A stretch of DNA of 64,000 nucleotides from Rhodomicrobium sp. R_RK_3 (GTDB lineage: Bacteria; Pseudomonadota; Alphaproteobacteria; Rhizobiales; Rhodomicrobiaceae). Under the pieces are notes generated by a model. The model saw nothing but the letters and a program-made list of their open reading frames with translations, ran no database searches and was not told the DNA's origin. The stretch is taken from NCBI RefSeq assembly GCF_002198715.1, contig NZ_MWLK01000021.1:62001-126000 (forward strand), read 5' to 3'. Positions 16,937 to 26,098 of this stretch are shown piece by piece. The translations under genes were made by a program, and so were the position numbers. The stretch's first letter is position 1. Every line of letters begins with the position of its first letter.

Positions 16937-17635
16937 ATGTGGACCGCCTGCGTCCTGACCATCTTCCCCGAAATGTTCCCCGGCCCGCTCGGCCTCAGCC
17001 TTGCGGGGCAGGCGCTGGCGACCGGGCTGTGGCGGCTCGACGCCATCGACATCCGCGACTTCGCCACCGACCGCCACCGCTCGGTCGACGACACCCCGGC
17101 GGGCGGCGGCCCGGGCATGGTGATGCGGGCCGATGTGCTCGGCGCGGCTATCGACGGGGCGCGCGCCAAACATCCGGGCCTGCCGCTGATCTATCCCTCG
17201 CCGCGCGGCACCCCGCTCACGCAGCGCCGCGTCCGGGCGCTCAGCGCAGGGCAGGGGATGCTGCTGCTCTGCGGCCGCTTCGAGGGCGTCGACCAGCGCG
17301 TGCTGGAGGCGCGGCAGGCCGAGGAGATTTCGCTCGGCGATTACGTGCTCTCCGGCGGCGAGCTGGCGGCCATGGCGATGATCGACGCGGCCCTGCGGCT
17401 GCTGCCGGGCGTCATGGGTGCGGCGGCGTCGGCCTCGGAGGAAAGCTTCGAGTCCGGCTTGCTCGAGTACCCCCACTACACCCGCCCCCGCGAATGGGAA
17501 ACCCGTAGCATCCCGGATATCCTTCTGTCCGGCGATCATGGACGGATCGCCAAATGGCGGCGGGCCCAAGCCGAAGCAATCACCCGCGCCCGCCGGCCCG
17601 ACCTGTTGAAATCCGGCGGCGGCGATGAAACATAA
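16937..17635 (+). CDS. trmD: tRNA (guanosine(37)-N1)-methyltransferase
   Basis: A 232-residue SPOUT methyltransferase that makes m1G37 in tRNAs reading CNN codons, preventing frameshifts. Seen: [11 protein letters not shown] at the start, the knot region [14 protein letters not shown] and [15 protein letters not shown], which bind S-adenosylmethionine. The C-terminal domain [21 protein letters not shown]-like segment, here read as [20 protein letters not shown], is intact. Length is normal. It sits two bases after the acetyltransferase gene; a 237-base gap follows before rplS. Confidence 0.98.
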   Translation: MWTACVLTIFPEMFPGPLGLSLAGQALATGLWRLDAIDIRDFATDRHRSVDDTPAGGGPGMVMRADVLGAAIDGARAKHPGLPLIYPSPRGTPLTQRRVRALSAGQGMLLLCGRFEGVDQRVLEARQAEEISLGDYVLSGGELAAMAMIDAALRLLPGVMGAAASASEESFESGLLEYPHYTRPREWETRSIPDILLSGDHGRIAKWRRAQAEAITRARRPDLLKSGGGDET

Positions 17636-17872
17636 GGGCAGGCGCAACCCAGACGTCGCACCCTTCACAAGGCGTTCATTCTTGGCGCCCAAGGGCATCG
17701 ACAAGCGCGATTTTATGGATTATCACATGCCCAGTCTCCCGACATGCCGGCGCCTGCGAGCAAGCTCTTGCGGTCGATGCCGGTTTGGCGCGGCATTACG
17801 CCCGTCAAAAAGGAATTCAAGCGCAGCGAAATCGGCGCGACCGGCAAGCTGGCCAAGCAAAGGGCAACAGCC

Positions 17873-18541
17873 ATGAACATTATTCAGGAATTTGAGAAAA
17901 ACTACGTTGCCGAGCTTACGGCCAAGCGGCGCGTCCCGGATTTCAGCCCCGGCGACACCGTCCGGGTCAACGTCAAGGTCGTCGAAGGCACGCGCGAACG
18001 CGTCCAGGCCTATGAAGGCGTCTGCATCGGCCGCTCGGGCGGCGGCCTGCAGGAGAGCTTTACGGTCCGCAAGATCTCCTATGGCGAGGGCGTCGAGCGC
18101 GTCTTCCCGATCCATTCCCCGCTGATCGATTCGATCGAGGTCGTGCGCCGCGGCAAGGTCCGCCGGGCAAAGCTCTATTATCTCCGCGGCCTGCGCGGCA
18201 AGGCGGCCCGCATCTCCGAGCGCACCGACGCGCGCGCCAAGGCCCAGGCCGCCCGCGAAAAGATCATCAAGTTCAAGAAGCCGAAGGGCGCCCCGGACGA
18301 CATCAAGGCCATCAAGGGCATCGAGGACGTCTACGGCAAGAAGCTGAACGACCTCGGCATCATCACCTTCGCCCAGATCGCCAACCTGACCGACGAAGAG
18401 ATCGCCTTCCTCGACGATCATCTGGTCCTGCGCGGCCGGTTCGAGCGCGAGGATTGGGCCGGCCAGGCACGCAATCTGATGGCCGAATCGACCGTCAACG
18501 AAGTTCCGGTCGAAGAAGACGCAACGACTGAAAAAAAATAG
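17873..18541 (+). CDS. rplS: 50S ribosomal protein L19 with C-terminal HhH-like extension
   Basis: Residues 1-118 are a normal bL19 ([27 protein letters not shown], the conserved [20 protein letters not shown]), a protein at the 30S-50S interface. The full product is 222 residues, about 100 more than usual. Residues 140-205 read [20 protein letters not shown], then [16 protein letters not shown], resembling the helix-hairpin-helix domain also found fused to L21 and NuoE in alphaproteobacteria. A charged tail follows. The start at 17873 matches the family; upstream in-frame codons are not conserved. leuC begins eight bases after the stop. Confidence 0.95.
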   Translation: MNIIQEFEKNYVAELTAKRRVPDFSPGDTVRVNVKVVEGTRERVQAYEGVCIGRSGGGLQESFTVRKISYGEGVERVFPIHSPLIDSIEVVRRGKVRRAKLYYLRGLRGKAARISERTDARAKAQAAREKIIKFKKPKGAPDDIKAIKGIEDVYGKKLNDLGIITFAQIANLTDEEIAFLDDHLVLRGRFEREDWAGQARNLMAESTVNEVPVEEDATTEKK

Positions 18542-18549
18542 GATTTGAG

Positions 18550-19950
18550 ATGAGCAAGACGCTGTACGACAAAATCTGGGACGATCATCTGGTCGATGAA
18601 CAGCCGGACGGCTCTTGCCTCATTTATATCGACCGCCACCTCGTGCATGAGGTGACCAGCCCGCAGGCCTTCGAGGGCCTGCGCATATCCGGCCGCAAGA
18701 TGCGCGCGCCGGAAAAGACGCTCGCCGTCGTCGACCACAACGTGCCGACCACCGATCGCTCCAAGGGGATCGATGATCCCGAATCGCTGGTGCAGGTCCA
18801 GGCCCTGGCGACCAATGCGCATGATTTCGGTGTCGAATATTACGATGAGCGCGACGTCCGCCAGGGCATCGTGCATGTGATCGGCCCGGAGCAGGGCTTT
18901 ACCCTGCCCGGCATGACCATCGTCTGCGGCGACAGCCACACCTCGACGCATGGCGCGTTCGGCGCGCTGGCGCATGGCATCGGCACGTCAGAGGTCGAGC
19001 ATGTGCTCGCCACCCAGACGCTGATCCAGGCCAAGGCCAAAAACATGCGGATTACGGTCGACGGCCAGTTGCCGCCGGGCGTCACCGCCAAGGATATCAT
19101 CCTCGCCATCATCGGCGAGATCGGCACCGCCGGCGGCACCGGCTATGTCATGGAATATGCGGGCGAAGCCATCCGCGCTTTGTCGATGGAAGGCCGGATG
19201 ACGGTCTGCAACATGTCCATCGAGGGCGGCGCACGGGCCGGGCTGATCGCGCCCGACGAAAAGACCTTCGAATATATCAAGGGCCGCCCGCGCGCGCCGA
19301 AGGGCGCCGCCTGGGATGCCGCCATGCGCTATTGGGCGACGCTGCGTTCGGATGACGACGCGGTTTTCGACCGCGAAGTGCGTCTCGATGCGGCCAGCCT
19401 GCCGCCGATCGTCACCTGGGGCACCAGCCCCGAGGACGTCGTCGCCATCACCGGCGCGGTTCCCGATCCGGCGGCGATTGCGGATGAGGGCAAGCGCGCC
19501 TCGATGAACCGGGCGCTCGCCTATATGGGCCTGACGCCGGGCACCAAGATGACCGACATCGCCATCGACCGCGTCTTCCTCGGCTCCTGCACCAATGGCC
19601 GCATCGAGGATCTGCGCGCGGCGGCGAAGGTGCTGGAAGGCAAGCGCGTGCATGAGAAGGTGCAGGCGATGGTGGTTCCCGGCTCCGGCCTCGTGAAGGC
19701 GCAGGCCGAGGAAGAGGGTCTGGACAAGATCTTCATCGCGGCCGGCTTCGAATGGCGCGAGCCGGGCTGCTCGATGTGCCTCGCCATGAACCCGGACAAG
19801 CTCGCCCCGGGCGAGCGCTGCGCTTCGACCTCGAACCGCAATTTCGAAGGCCGCCAGGGATTTAAGGGCCGCACCCATCTGGTCTCGCCGGCCATGGCCG
19901 CAGCGGCGGCGGTCGCCGGGCATTTCGTCGACATCCGCACCTTCGGCTGA
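18550..19950 (+). CDS. leuC: 3-isopropylmalate dehydratase large subunit
   Basis: A 466-residue aconitase-family enzyme of leucine synthesis that, with LeuD, converts 2-isopropylmalate to 3-isopropylmalate. The cluster cysteines are in [11 protein letters not shown] and in CSMCLAMN (two), and [13 protein letters not shown] is the active-site segment. The product is full length. GGATTTGAG is the ribosome site, eight bases after rplS, so it is probably read through from the ribosomal genes, a linkage common in this order. leuD is not in the window. Confidence 0.97.
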   Translation: MSKTLYDKIWDDHLVDEQPDGSCLIYIDRHLVHEVTSPQAFEGLRISGRKMRAPEKTLAVVDHNVPTTDRSKGIDDPESLVQVQALATNAHDFGVEYYDERDVRQGIVHVIGPEQGFTLPGMTIVCGDSHTSTHGAFGALAHGIGTSEVEHVLATQTLIQAKAKNMRITVDGQLPPGVTAKDIILAIIGEIGTAGGTGYVMEYAGEAIRALSMEGRMTVCNMSIEGGARAGLIAPDEKTFEYIKGRPRAPKGAAWDAAMRYWATLRSDDDAVFDREVRLDAASLPPIVTWGTSPEDVVAITGAVPDPAAIADEGKRASMNRALAYMGLTPGTKMTDIAIDRVFLGSCTNGRIEDLRAAAKVLEGKRVHEKVQAMVVPGSGLVKAQAEEEGLDKIFIAAGFEWREPGCSMCLAMNPDKLAPGERCASTSNRNFEGRQGFKGRTHLVSPAMAAAAAVAGHFVDIRTFG

Positions 19951-20057
19951 TCTCGTGTTCCGTTCCGGGCGGCCGGCTTGCGTCCGAGGCCGCCAGGGAA
20001 CGGGCAGCCCTGCCCGCGGGTTCCTAATGCGTCACACGAGCCGCTTGGAACCTGATT

Positions 20058-21275
20058 ATGGCCGCTGTCAGCCGCGCCTCGGACGCGATCCGCGAGTTTT
20101 TGCGGCTTGAACAGGCTGGCGGCGTTCTGCTGGTCATGGCGACGCTCCTCGCCATCCTTCTGGCAAACAGCCCGCTCAGCGGCGCCTATCGCAGTTTCCT
20201 CGAAATTCCCGGCGCGATCCAGATCGGCGCGCTCAATATCGCCAAGCCGCTGATCCTTTGGGTCAATGATGGGCTGATGGCCGTCTTCTTCTTTCTGATC
20301 GGCCTCGAGATCAAGCGAGAATTCAAGATCGGCGAATTGTCGAGCATCTCGCAGGTGGTGCTGCCGGGCCTCGCGGCCATCGGCGGCATGGCGGCGCCGG
20401 CGCTGATCTATATCGGCATCAATTGGGGCCTGCCGCAGAGCTTGAACGGCTGGGCAATTCCCGCGGCTACCGACATTGCTTTTGCCCTCGCCGTGCTCTC
20501 GCTCCTGGGAAACCGGGTTCCGGCCTCGCTGAAGATCCTGCTGCTGGCCATCGCCATCTTCGACGACCTCGGCGCCATCGTCATCATCGCCTTCTTCTAC
20601 AGCGGCGGCCTGTCGCATGAAGCGCTTCTGCTCGCGCTTGTGCCTATTGCGGCCCTCGTCGCGCTCAATCTGCGCGGGGTGACATCGACGCTGCCTTATC
20701 TCCTCGTCGGGATCGTGCTCTGGGTGTTGGTGCTAAAATCCGGCGTCCATGCCACCCTCGCCGGGGTGATCACGGCGCTCGCCATTCCGCTGGCGCCGGC
20801 AGGCGACGGAGACCGCACCGTGCTGGAGGATCTCGAACATGCCTTGCATCCGTGGGTGGCCTTCGCCATCCTGCCGCTTTTCGCCTTTGCCAATGCGGGC
20901 GTTTCCTTCGAAGGCATCGGGTTGGAAAGCCTTTACGAGCCGGTGACGCTCGGCATCGCGCTAGGCCTGTTCGCGGGCAAGCAGATCGGCATATTCGGCA
21001 TGCTCTGGCTGGCGATCATCTTGCGGATTTCGCCGATGCCGAAGAATGCCCACTGGCTGCATTTGTATGGCGTCTCGGCGGTCGCCGGCATCGGCTTCAC
21101 GATGAGCCTGTTCATCGGCTCGCTGGCATTTTCGACCGGCGCCTACGAAGCGCCGGTCCGGCTTGGCGTTCTGGTCGGATCTCTGGCCTGCGCGGGCTTT
21201 GGCTATGTCTTGCTGAGGCTTGCTAGCCGCCCCGACGAGACCTCGCACAAGGCCGTGCGGCAGGCCGAAATCTGA
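20058..21275 (+). CDS. nhaA: Na+/H+ antiporter NhaA
   Basis: A 405-residue inner-membrane antiporter that expels sodium for protons at alkaline pH. The characteristic segments are LILWVNDGLMAVFFFLIGLE, ATDIAFALAVLSLLG with the first conserved Asp, and LAIAIFDDLGAI with the two adjacent Asp residues of the transport site. About twelve helices; length is normal. It sits 107 bases after leuC and converges with the SHOCT-protein gene downstream. Confidence 0.96.
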   Translation: MAAVSRASDAIREFLRLEQAGGVLLVMATLLAILLANSPLSGAYRSFLEIPGAIQIGALNIAKPLILWVNDGLMAVFFFLIGLEIKREFKIGELSSISQVVLPGLAAIGGMAAPALIYIGINWGLPQSLNGWAIPAATDIAFALAVLSLLGNRVPASLKILLLAIAIFDDLGAIVIIAFFYSGGLSHEALLLALVPIAALVALNLRGVTSTLPYLLVGIVLWVLVLKSGVHATLAGVITALAIPLAPAGDGDRTVLEDLEHALHPWVAFAILPLFAFANAGVSFEGIGLESLYEPVTLGIALGLFAGKQIGIFGMLWLAIILRISPMPKNAHWLHLYGVSAVAGIGFTMSLFIGSLAFSTGAYEAPVRLGVLVGSLACAGFGYVLLRLASRPDETSHKAVRQAEI

Positions 21276-21296
21276 TCGGTGCGTCCCGCCGCCCCT

Positions 21297-22142
21297 CTAA
21301 AGCCGCTTCAGCAATTCCGCCTTCTTCGCGCTGAACTCCTCGGCGGTCAGCACGCCTTTTTCCTTCAGCTCGGCGAGGCGTTCGAGCGCGGCGAAAATCG
21401 CGTCGGACGACACGGCGGATTCCGGCGCCCGCATCTCGCTTCGCGGCGCCGATGCGGGCACGCTCGACTGCCAGTCCGGCGTCGCCTCGGCCGTGCGCCA
21501 CTCCGATCGCAGCGTCTCCTGGCGCCCGCCATCATCGACGCGGGGAAGGCTCTCCACCCGCACCAATCCGTGCTGGCTGGTGAAGCTGATCGAGGCGTCG
21601 CCGCTCTGCTGCTGGCCAAAACCCTGGATCGAGTGGTCAAGGGTGTCGAACACCTCCACCCGGCCGCCAATGTCGATCGCCAGCCGCTGCCGGTCGGGGA
21701 AATAGGCGTAGCGCACCGAATTCTGTGCGCCGGTCGCCGCCGGCTGGCCAAGGTCACCCGGCCACCAATGGCCGGAGCCGCCGCCCGATTGCGGCACGAA
21801 CACGCTCGCCCCGCCGCCATATCCAGCGCCGCCGCTCTGCGACTGCGACTGGAAGCTCCCGGCCGCCGCGCCGAACGGGTCGCGGCCGAGCAATTCCGAC
21901 AGCTCCGAGCACACCGCGTCGACCTTCGCCTTCAGCCCATGATTGAACATGTCGCCGACCATGGTCATGCCGCCGCGCAGCCACTGGCCGCCGCCGCCGA
22001 GTTCGGGATGGTTGAACTGCGCCATCGTGCCGCCGCCATTGGCGACCGCTTCGAGCAGCGTCCTCACCGCGTCGACGCTCAATCCGTGGCGCTGAGCGAT
22101 CTCTCCGACAATCCGTTCGCCTTCAGGCGTGAGCGTGCGCAT
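21297..22142 (-). CDS. SHOCT domain protein of unknown function
   Basis: A 281-residue protein. Residues 1-90 are helical (MRTLTPEGERIVGEIAQRHG, then ELGGGGQWLRGGMTMVGDMF), followed by a Gly/Ser-rich linker and a beta-rich middle part (SVRYAYFPDRQRLAIDI, GRVEVFDTLDHSIQGF). The last 35 residues, ALERLAELKEKGVLTAEEF and on, are a SHOCT domain, a short C-terminal module thought to mediate oligomer or membrane-protein contacts. The N-terminal region hints at DNA binding or sensing but is not diagnostic. GGAGAAGACC supports the start at 22142. Function unknown. Confidence 0.82.
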   Translation of the reverse strand: MRTLTPEGERIVGEIAQRHGLSVDAVRTLLEAVANGGGTMAQFNHPELGGGGQWLRGGMTMVGDMFNHGLKAKVDAVCSELSELLGRDPFGAAAGSFQSQSQSGGAGYGGGASVFVPQSGGGSGHWWPGDLGQPAATGAQNSVRYAYFPDRQRLAIDIGGRVEVFDTLDHSIQGFGQQQSGDASISFTSQHGLVRVESLPRVDDGGRQETLRSEWRTAEATPDWQSSVPASAPRSEMRAPESAVSSDAIFAALERLAELKEKGVLTAEEFSAKKAELLKRL

Positions 22143-22323
22143 GGCGGTCTTCTCCAAGGGGTCAGCGGGACGGCGTGGGATAGTTTGGCATAAACGCAGG
22201 CGATTTTCGCCCGGCGATGCGGAATAACGGGCCAGGCCGGGAAAAGGTTCGCGCCCGGAACGATCTCGCCCTGCGGCGGTTCCCTCCGGCACAAAACGTC
22301 AGCAATGGGAGAAAAGCCGCAAG

Positions 22324-22830
22324 ATGAGCTGGACCGCGTTACTCGATTCGACCCGCACCCACGCGCCGGAAATGGAAATCGCATTGCGGCTGGTGCTCGC
22401 CTCGGTGGCCGGCGGCATCGTCGGGCTGGAGCGCGAGATGCGCGATCGGCCCGCGGGCCTGCGCACCCATATGCTGACGTCGCTGGCGGCGGCGGTGTTC
22501 ACCATCATCACCTTCGAGATCTTCCACGCCTTCCGCAGCATCGACCCGGCCGCCAGCATGGACCCGATCCGCATCGTCGAGGCGGTGACGGCGGGCGTCG
22601 CCTTTCTCGGCGCCGGCACGATCCTGCGCGGCGACGGCAGCGTCAAGGGACTGACGACGGCGGCCAGCATGTGGCTCGCCGGCGCGCTCGGCGTTGCCTG
22701 CGGCGCGGGGCTCTACACTATCGCCATCATGGCGGTGGCGCTGGTCGTCGCGATCCTGACCGGCGTCCGCCGTCTGGAGCGCCGGGTGACCGGCAAGAGC
22801 GCGCCGGCAAAGGAGCGTCCGGCCGTTTAG
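22324..22830 (+). CDS. MgtC/SapB-family membrane protein
   Basis: A 168-residue inner-membrane protein with about five helices. GGIVGLEREMRDRPAGLRTH, and later AGVAFLGAGTILRGDGSVKG with LTTAASMWLAGALG, are hallmark MgtC segments. MgtC proteins modulate the F-type ATP synthase or magnesium homeostasis and help survival at low Mg2+. This is the short form lacking the C-terminal ACT-like domain. It is divergent from the SHOCT gene. Confidence 0.93.
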   Translation: MSWTALLDSTRTHAPEMEIALRLVLASVAGGIVGLEREMRDRPAGLRTHMLTSLAAAVFTIITFEIFHAFRSIDPAASMDPIRIVEAVTAGVAFLGAGTILRGDGSVKGLTTAASMWLAGALGVACGAGLYTIAIMAVALVVAILTGVRRLERRVTGKSAPAKERPAV

Positions 22831-22866
22831 GGCCCGGCGGTTCCCGGCCGGGCGCGGGGCGCGCGC

Positions 22867-23163
22867 TCAGCGCTCGGCATGGGGGAAGGCCAGGCGTGCC
22901 GCCAGGCTCGCCAAATCTGAAGAATACTCGCTCGGCCTGGCTGAGTTAATCATCGCCGCATTCAAGCAATTCTGAAGCATGGAGCGGTGGTTTTCCATCT
23001 GCTCGTAATTCTTTATGTATTTTTGAAGCCGCTTTTCAGCTAAGTCTTTCGCATCTCCCGAAGTCCGGTAGGTGCGTACACGCTGGTTAGTGATGCGCTC
23101 AGCCACACGGCTGAGATAGACATCGGTCAGCACGATCTGATCTCGAATCAAGGCTTTAATCAC
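22867..23163 (-). CDS. small hypothetical protein in AT-richer DNA
   Basis: A 98-residue basic, helical protein with no membrane segment; I do not recognise a family. It starts with GTG at 23163, nine bases after GGAG. Its DNA is clearly less GC-rich than that of the neighbours, with many A/T-ending codons, and extends as an AT-rich block to about 23255. A short inverted repeat GTTGC-N6-GCAAC at 23236-23251 lies upstream and could be an operator. The composition suggests recent acquisition. Antitoxin, phage or regulatory roles cannot be told apart from the sequence. Confidence 0.55.
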   Translation of the reverse strand: MIKALIRDQIVLTDVYLSRVAERITNQRVRTYRTSGDAKDLAEKRLQKYIKNYEQMENHRSMLQNCLNAAMINSARPSEYSSDLASLAARLAFPHAER

Positions 23164-23475
23164 GGCAACAACTCCGCTGACTGCGCCATTGCAGTCCGAC
23201 TAAAAAACTTCGCTTACAAAACAATAACCTAATTAGTTGCATTGTAGCAACCCTTACCCTTCATGCGGGATTCGGGGCCCGGCTGGCGGCACGTTGGGCA
23301 AAACGAGACGGCCGCCGCCTGTCTCCCAGGCACCCCGGCGCCCGAGATCGCCGCAAGTTCATAATTCCCGGTAAAGTTTTGTTTCCTCTGACTTTCTCCA
23401 AATCTCCACACAATTCGGGGGGATGCTGGGCGCGAGCCATTCGCCGTCACCGCATGGGCAGAGCAGGAGAACCGG
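23164..23475. other. intergenic region between divergent genes
   Basis: The left half (to about 23255) is AT-rich and probably holds the promoter of the 98-residue protein; the right half holds the MATE-gene leader with GGAG eleven bases before its ATG. No repeat or RNA gene was recognised. Confidence 0.5.
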
Positions 23476-24873
23476 ATGCCGCGCGACGCCGTCGCCAACA
23501 ACGTTTTTATCCATGGCCCGCTCGGCGCGATCTTCGCAAGGACCGCGCTCCCGATCATCCTTGTGATGAGCATGCACGGCCTGCACACCGTCGTCGACGC
23601 CATCTTCCTCGGCTTTTTCGTCGGGCCGGACGCTCTTGCCGCCGTCACATTGATGTTTCCGGTCTACATGCTGATTGTCGCCTTGACCTCGCTGGTCACC
23701 AGCGGCATGTCGAGCCTGATCGCGCGGCGGCTGGGCGGCGGCAGGTTCGATGAAGCGCGGGCGATCTTCGCCGGCGCGCACGGTTTGGCGATCGCCATCA
23801 GCGGCGGCCTGATCCTGCTGTTCCTGGCATTCGGGCGCCAGGCGGCCCTGTTGGCGGCCGGCGGCTCGGCGCCGCTCGCTGCCATGGGCCACAGCTATCT
23901 GGCCATCGTCGTGCTCTATGCGCCGCTCACCTTCCTGCTCTCGGTCAGTTTCGATGCGCTGCGCAGCGAAGGCCGCATCGGCTTCATGGCGTCGATGAGC
24001 CTGCTGGCGTCCCTCGCCAATATCGGCTTCAACTACCTCCTCATCGCGCAGATCGGCCTCGGCGTCGCGGGCTCCGCCTATGGCACGGTCATGGCGAACG
24101 CCCTGGCACTCGCCATCATCCTCGGCTTTCGCCTGAGTGGCCGGACCGAGCTGAGGCTGACCGCACTCCTTCGCTACAGCCCGATGACAGGCTGGCGGCA
24201 GATCCTGGCGCTCGGCGCTCCGCAAAGCCTGAACTTCATCGGGATCGCGCTGATCTCGGCCGCCATCATCACCGCCTTGCAGATCGAGGCGACCAGCAGC
24301 TACGACGCCACCGTCTCCGCCTACGGCATCATCACCCGCATCATGACCTTCGTCCTCCTGCCGCTGCTGGGCTTTGCCCACGCCTTGCAGACGATCGCCG
24401 GCAACAATTACGGCGCCGGTCTCTGGCACCGGTCGGATGAAAGCCTGCGGCTCGGCGTCACCATCGCGCTGATCTATTGCCTCGCCGTGGAAATCATCCT
24501 CATCGGCTTCGCCCATCCCATCGCCCTCCTGTTCGTCAGCGACGGGGAGGTCGCCGGTGAGGTGGCGCGGATCATGCCGGTGATCGTCGCGATGTTCTTC
24601 GCGGCCGGACCATTGGCGATGATCGCGACCTATTTCCAAGCCATCGGCGATCCCCGCCGGGCGGCGCTGCTCGCCCTGGCAAAGCCCTATGGCTTCGCGA
24701 TCCCGCTGATCTTCCTGCTCCCCGCCGCTTATGGCGAAGAGGGGATCTGGCTCGCCGGCCCCGCCGCCGAGGTGCTGCTGCTTTGCCTCACGGCCATCGT
24801 GCTGATGGACACGGCACGCGACCAGAAACTGAAATGGGGGCTGTTCAAGGCAAGCGGTCAGGCGGTGCAATGA
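23476..24873 (+). CDS. MATE-family efflux transporter
   Basis: A 465-residue protein with twelve helices and the two-fold MATE repeat: the first half has IFARTALPIILVMSMHGL, DAIFLGFFVGPDALAAVTL and SSLIARRLGGGRFDEA, the second half LGAPQSLNFIGIALI and GNNYGAGLWHRSDESL. It exports cationic drugs or metabolites using Na+ or H+ gradients. Substrate unknown. GGAG upstream supports the start. It stands alone. Confidence 0.93.
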   Translation: MPRDAVANNVFIHGPLGAIFARTALPIILVMSMHGLHTVVDAIFLGFFVGPDALAAVTLMFPVYMLIVALTSLVTSGMSSLIARRLGGGRFDEARAIFAGAHGLAIAISGGLILLFLAFGRQAALLAAGGSAPLAAMGHSYLAIVVLYAPLTFLLSVSFDALRSEGRIGFMASMSLLASLANIGFNYLLIAQIGLGVAGSAYGTVMANALALAIILGFRLSGRTELRLTALLRYSPMTGWRQILALGAPQSLNFIGIALISAAIITALQIEATSSYDATVSAYGIITRIMTFVLLPLLGFAHALQTIAGNNYGAGLWHRSDESLRLGVTIALIYCLAVEIILIGFAHPIALLFVSDGEVAGEVARIMPVIVAMFFAAGPLAMIATYFQAIGDPRRAALLALAKPYGFAIPLIFLLPAAYGEEGIWLAGPAAEVLLLCLTAIVLMDTARDQKLKWGLFKASGQAVQ

Positions 24874-25068
24874 GCGGGACACCGTGTGCGGGATGGCATC
24901 CCGCTGATGCCTTGAGCGACAGGCGGACCGAGGCTTCCCGGTCCGGAGGGCGCCATCCAGGCGCATAAAATTCTCCCCCAGGCGGGAAAACAGTTCAAAT
25001 CCGCGTGATGCCTATAGTAGGCTCGCCGGGCTGGATTGCATGCTGTCCATCAAAAGGGGAACGAGATC

Positions 25069-26031
25069 ATGAAGATAACCGCATTTGCGGGTGCCGCTGC
25101 CCTCGCCTTGGCTCTGGCGGCTCCGGCCTCCGCCCAGCAGAAATTCGTCACCATCGGCACCGGCGGCGTGACCGGCGTCTACTACGCCGTCGGCGGCGCC
25201 ATCTGCCGCCTGCTGAACAAGGACCGCGCGACGACCAAGATCCGCTGTTCGACTGAATCGACCGGCGGCTCGGTCTTCAACGTCAACGCCATCAAGTCGG
25301 GCGACCAGGAATTCGGCATGTCGCAATCCGACGTGCAGTTCAATGCCGTCAAGGGCCTTGGCCAGTTCAAGGATGCGGGACCGGTCGCCGATCTGCGCGC
25401 CGTGTTCTCCGTGCATCCGGAGCCCTTCACCGTGCTGGCGCGCAAGGAAGCCGGCGTCACCAAATTCGAGGATTTCAAAGGCAAGCGCTTCAATATCGGC
25501 AATCCGGGTTCGGGCACCCGCGCCTCGATGGAGGAATTGCTTACGGAACTAGGCTGGAAGACCACCGATTTCTCGCTCGCCTCCGAACTGAAGGCCGACG
25601 AGCAGGGCACCGCGCTTTGCGACAACAAGATCGACGGCTTCTTCTACGGCGTCGGCCACCCCTCCGCGGCGATCCAGGATCCCACCACCGGCTGCGGCGC
25701 CAAGCTCGTCCCGCTCGAAGGCCCGGCCATCGACAAGCTGGTTGCCGAGAAGCCGTATTTCTCCAAGGCGACCATCCCCGGCGGCATGTACAGCGCCAAT
25801 CCCAACCCGACCAGCACCTATGGCGTCGTCTCGGTGCTGCTGACTTCGGCCAAGGTGCCGGACGATGTCGTCTATCTGCTAACCAAGGCGGTGTTCGACA
25901 ATTTCGACGAGTTCAAGAAGCTGCATCCGGCCTTCGCCAATCTCGATCCGCAGGCGATGATCAAGAACGGCCTGTCGGCGCCGCTGCACACCGGCGCAGT
26001 GAAATATTACAAGGAAAAGGGCTGGATGTAG
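25069..26031 (+). CDS. TAXI-family TRAP transporter substrate-binding protein
   Basis: A 320-residue periplasmic protein. Residues 1-22 are a signal peptide ending APASAQQ. The mature N-terminus [20 protein letters not shown] is the TAXI signature, and [17 protein letters not shown] forms part of the carboxylate-binding cleft. It captures an organic acid (often glutamate, 2-oxoglutarate or a related acid) and hands it to the fused permease encoded 67 bases downstream. AAGGGGAACG supports the start. An intergenic hairpin follows it. Confidence 0.95.
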   Translation: MKITAFAGAAALALALAAPASAQQKFVTIGTGGVTGVYYAVGGAICRLLNKDRATTKIRCSTESTGGSVFNVNAIKSGDQEFGMSQSDVQFNAVKGLGQFKDAGPVADLRAVFSVHPEPFTVLARKEAGVTKFEDFKGKRFNIGNPGSGTRASMEELLTELGWKTTDFSLASELKADEQGTALCDNKIDGFFYGVGHPSAAIQDPTTGCGAKLVPLEGPAIDKLVAEKPYFSKATIPGGMYSANPNPTSTYGVVSVLLTSAKVPDDVVYLLTKAVFDNFDEFKKLHPAFANLDPQAMIKNGLSAPLHTGAVKYYKEKGWM

Positions 26032-26049
26032 CCCAGAGGCGAAACGGCG

Positions 26050-26076
26050 AGGCGGCTTAAGGGCCGCCTTGCTTTT
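26050..26076 (+). terminator. intergenic hairpin between TAXI binding protein and permease
   Basis: AGGCGGC pairs with GCCGCCT around a six-base loop and is followed by TTGCTTTT. It lies 18 bases after the binding-protein stop. It probably terminates part of the transcripts, or stabilises their 3' ends, so that more binding protein than permease is made. Confidence 0.72.
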
Positions 26077-26098
26077 ATGACGGATTGTGGGGGCAGAC

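Noticed and set aside
23359-24966. 535-codon minus-strand frame opposite the MATE gene
   Set aside because: Composition is rich in Asp, Glu, Gln, Arg and His, typical of the reverse of hydrophobic GC-rich coding sequence.
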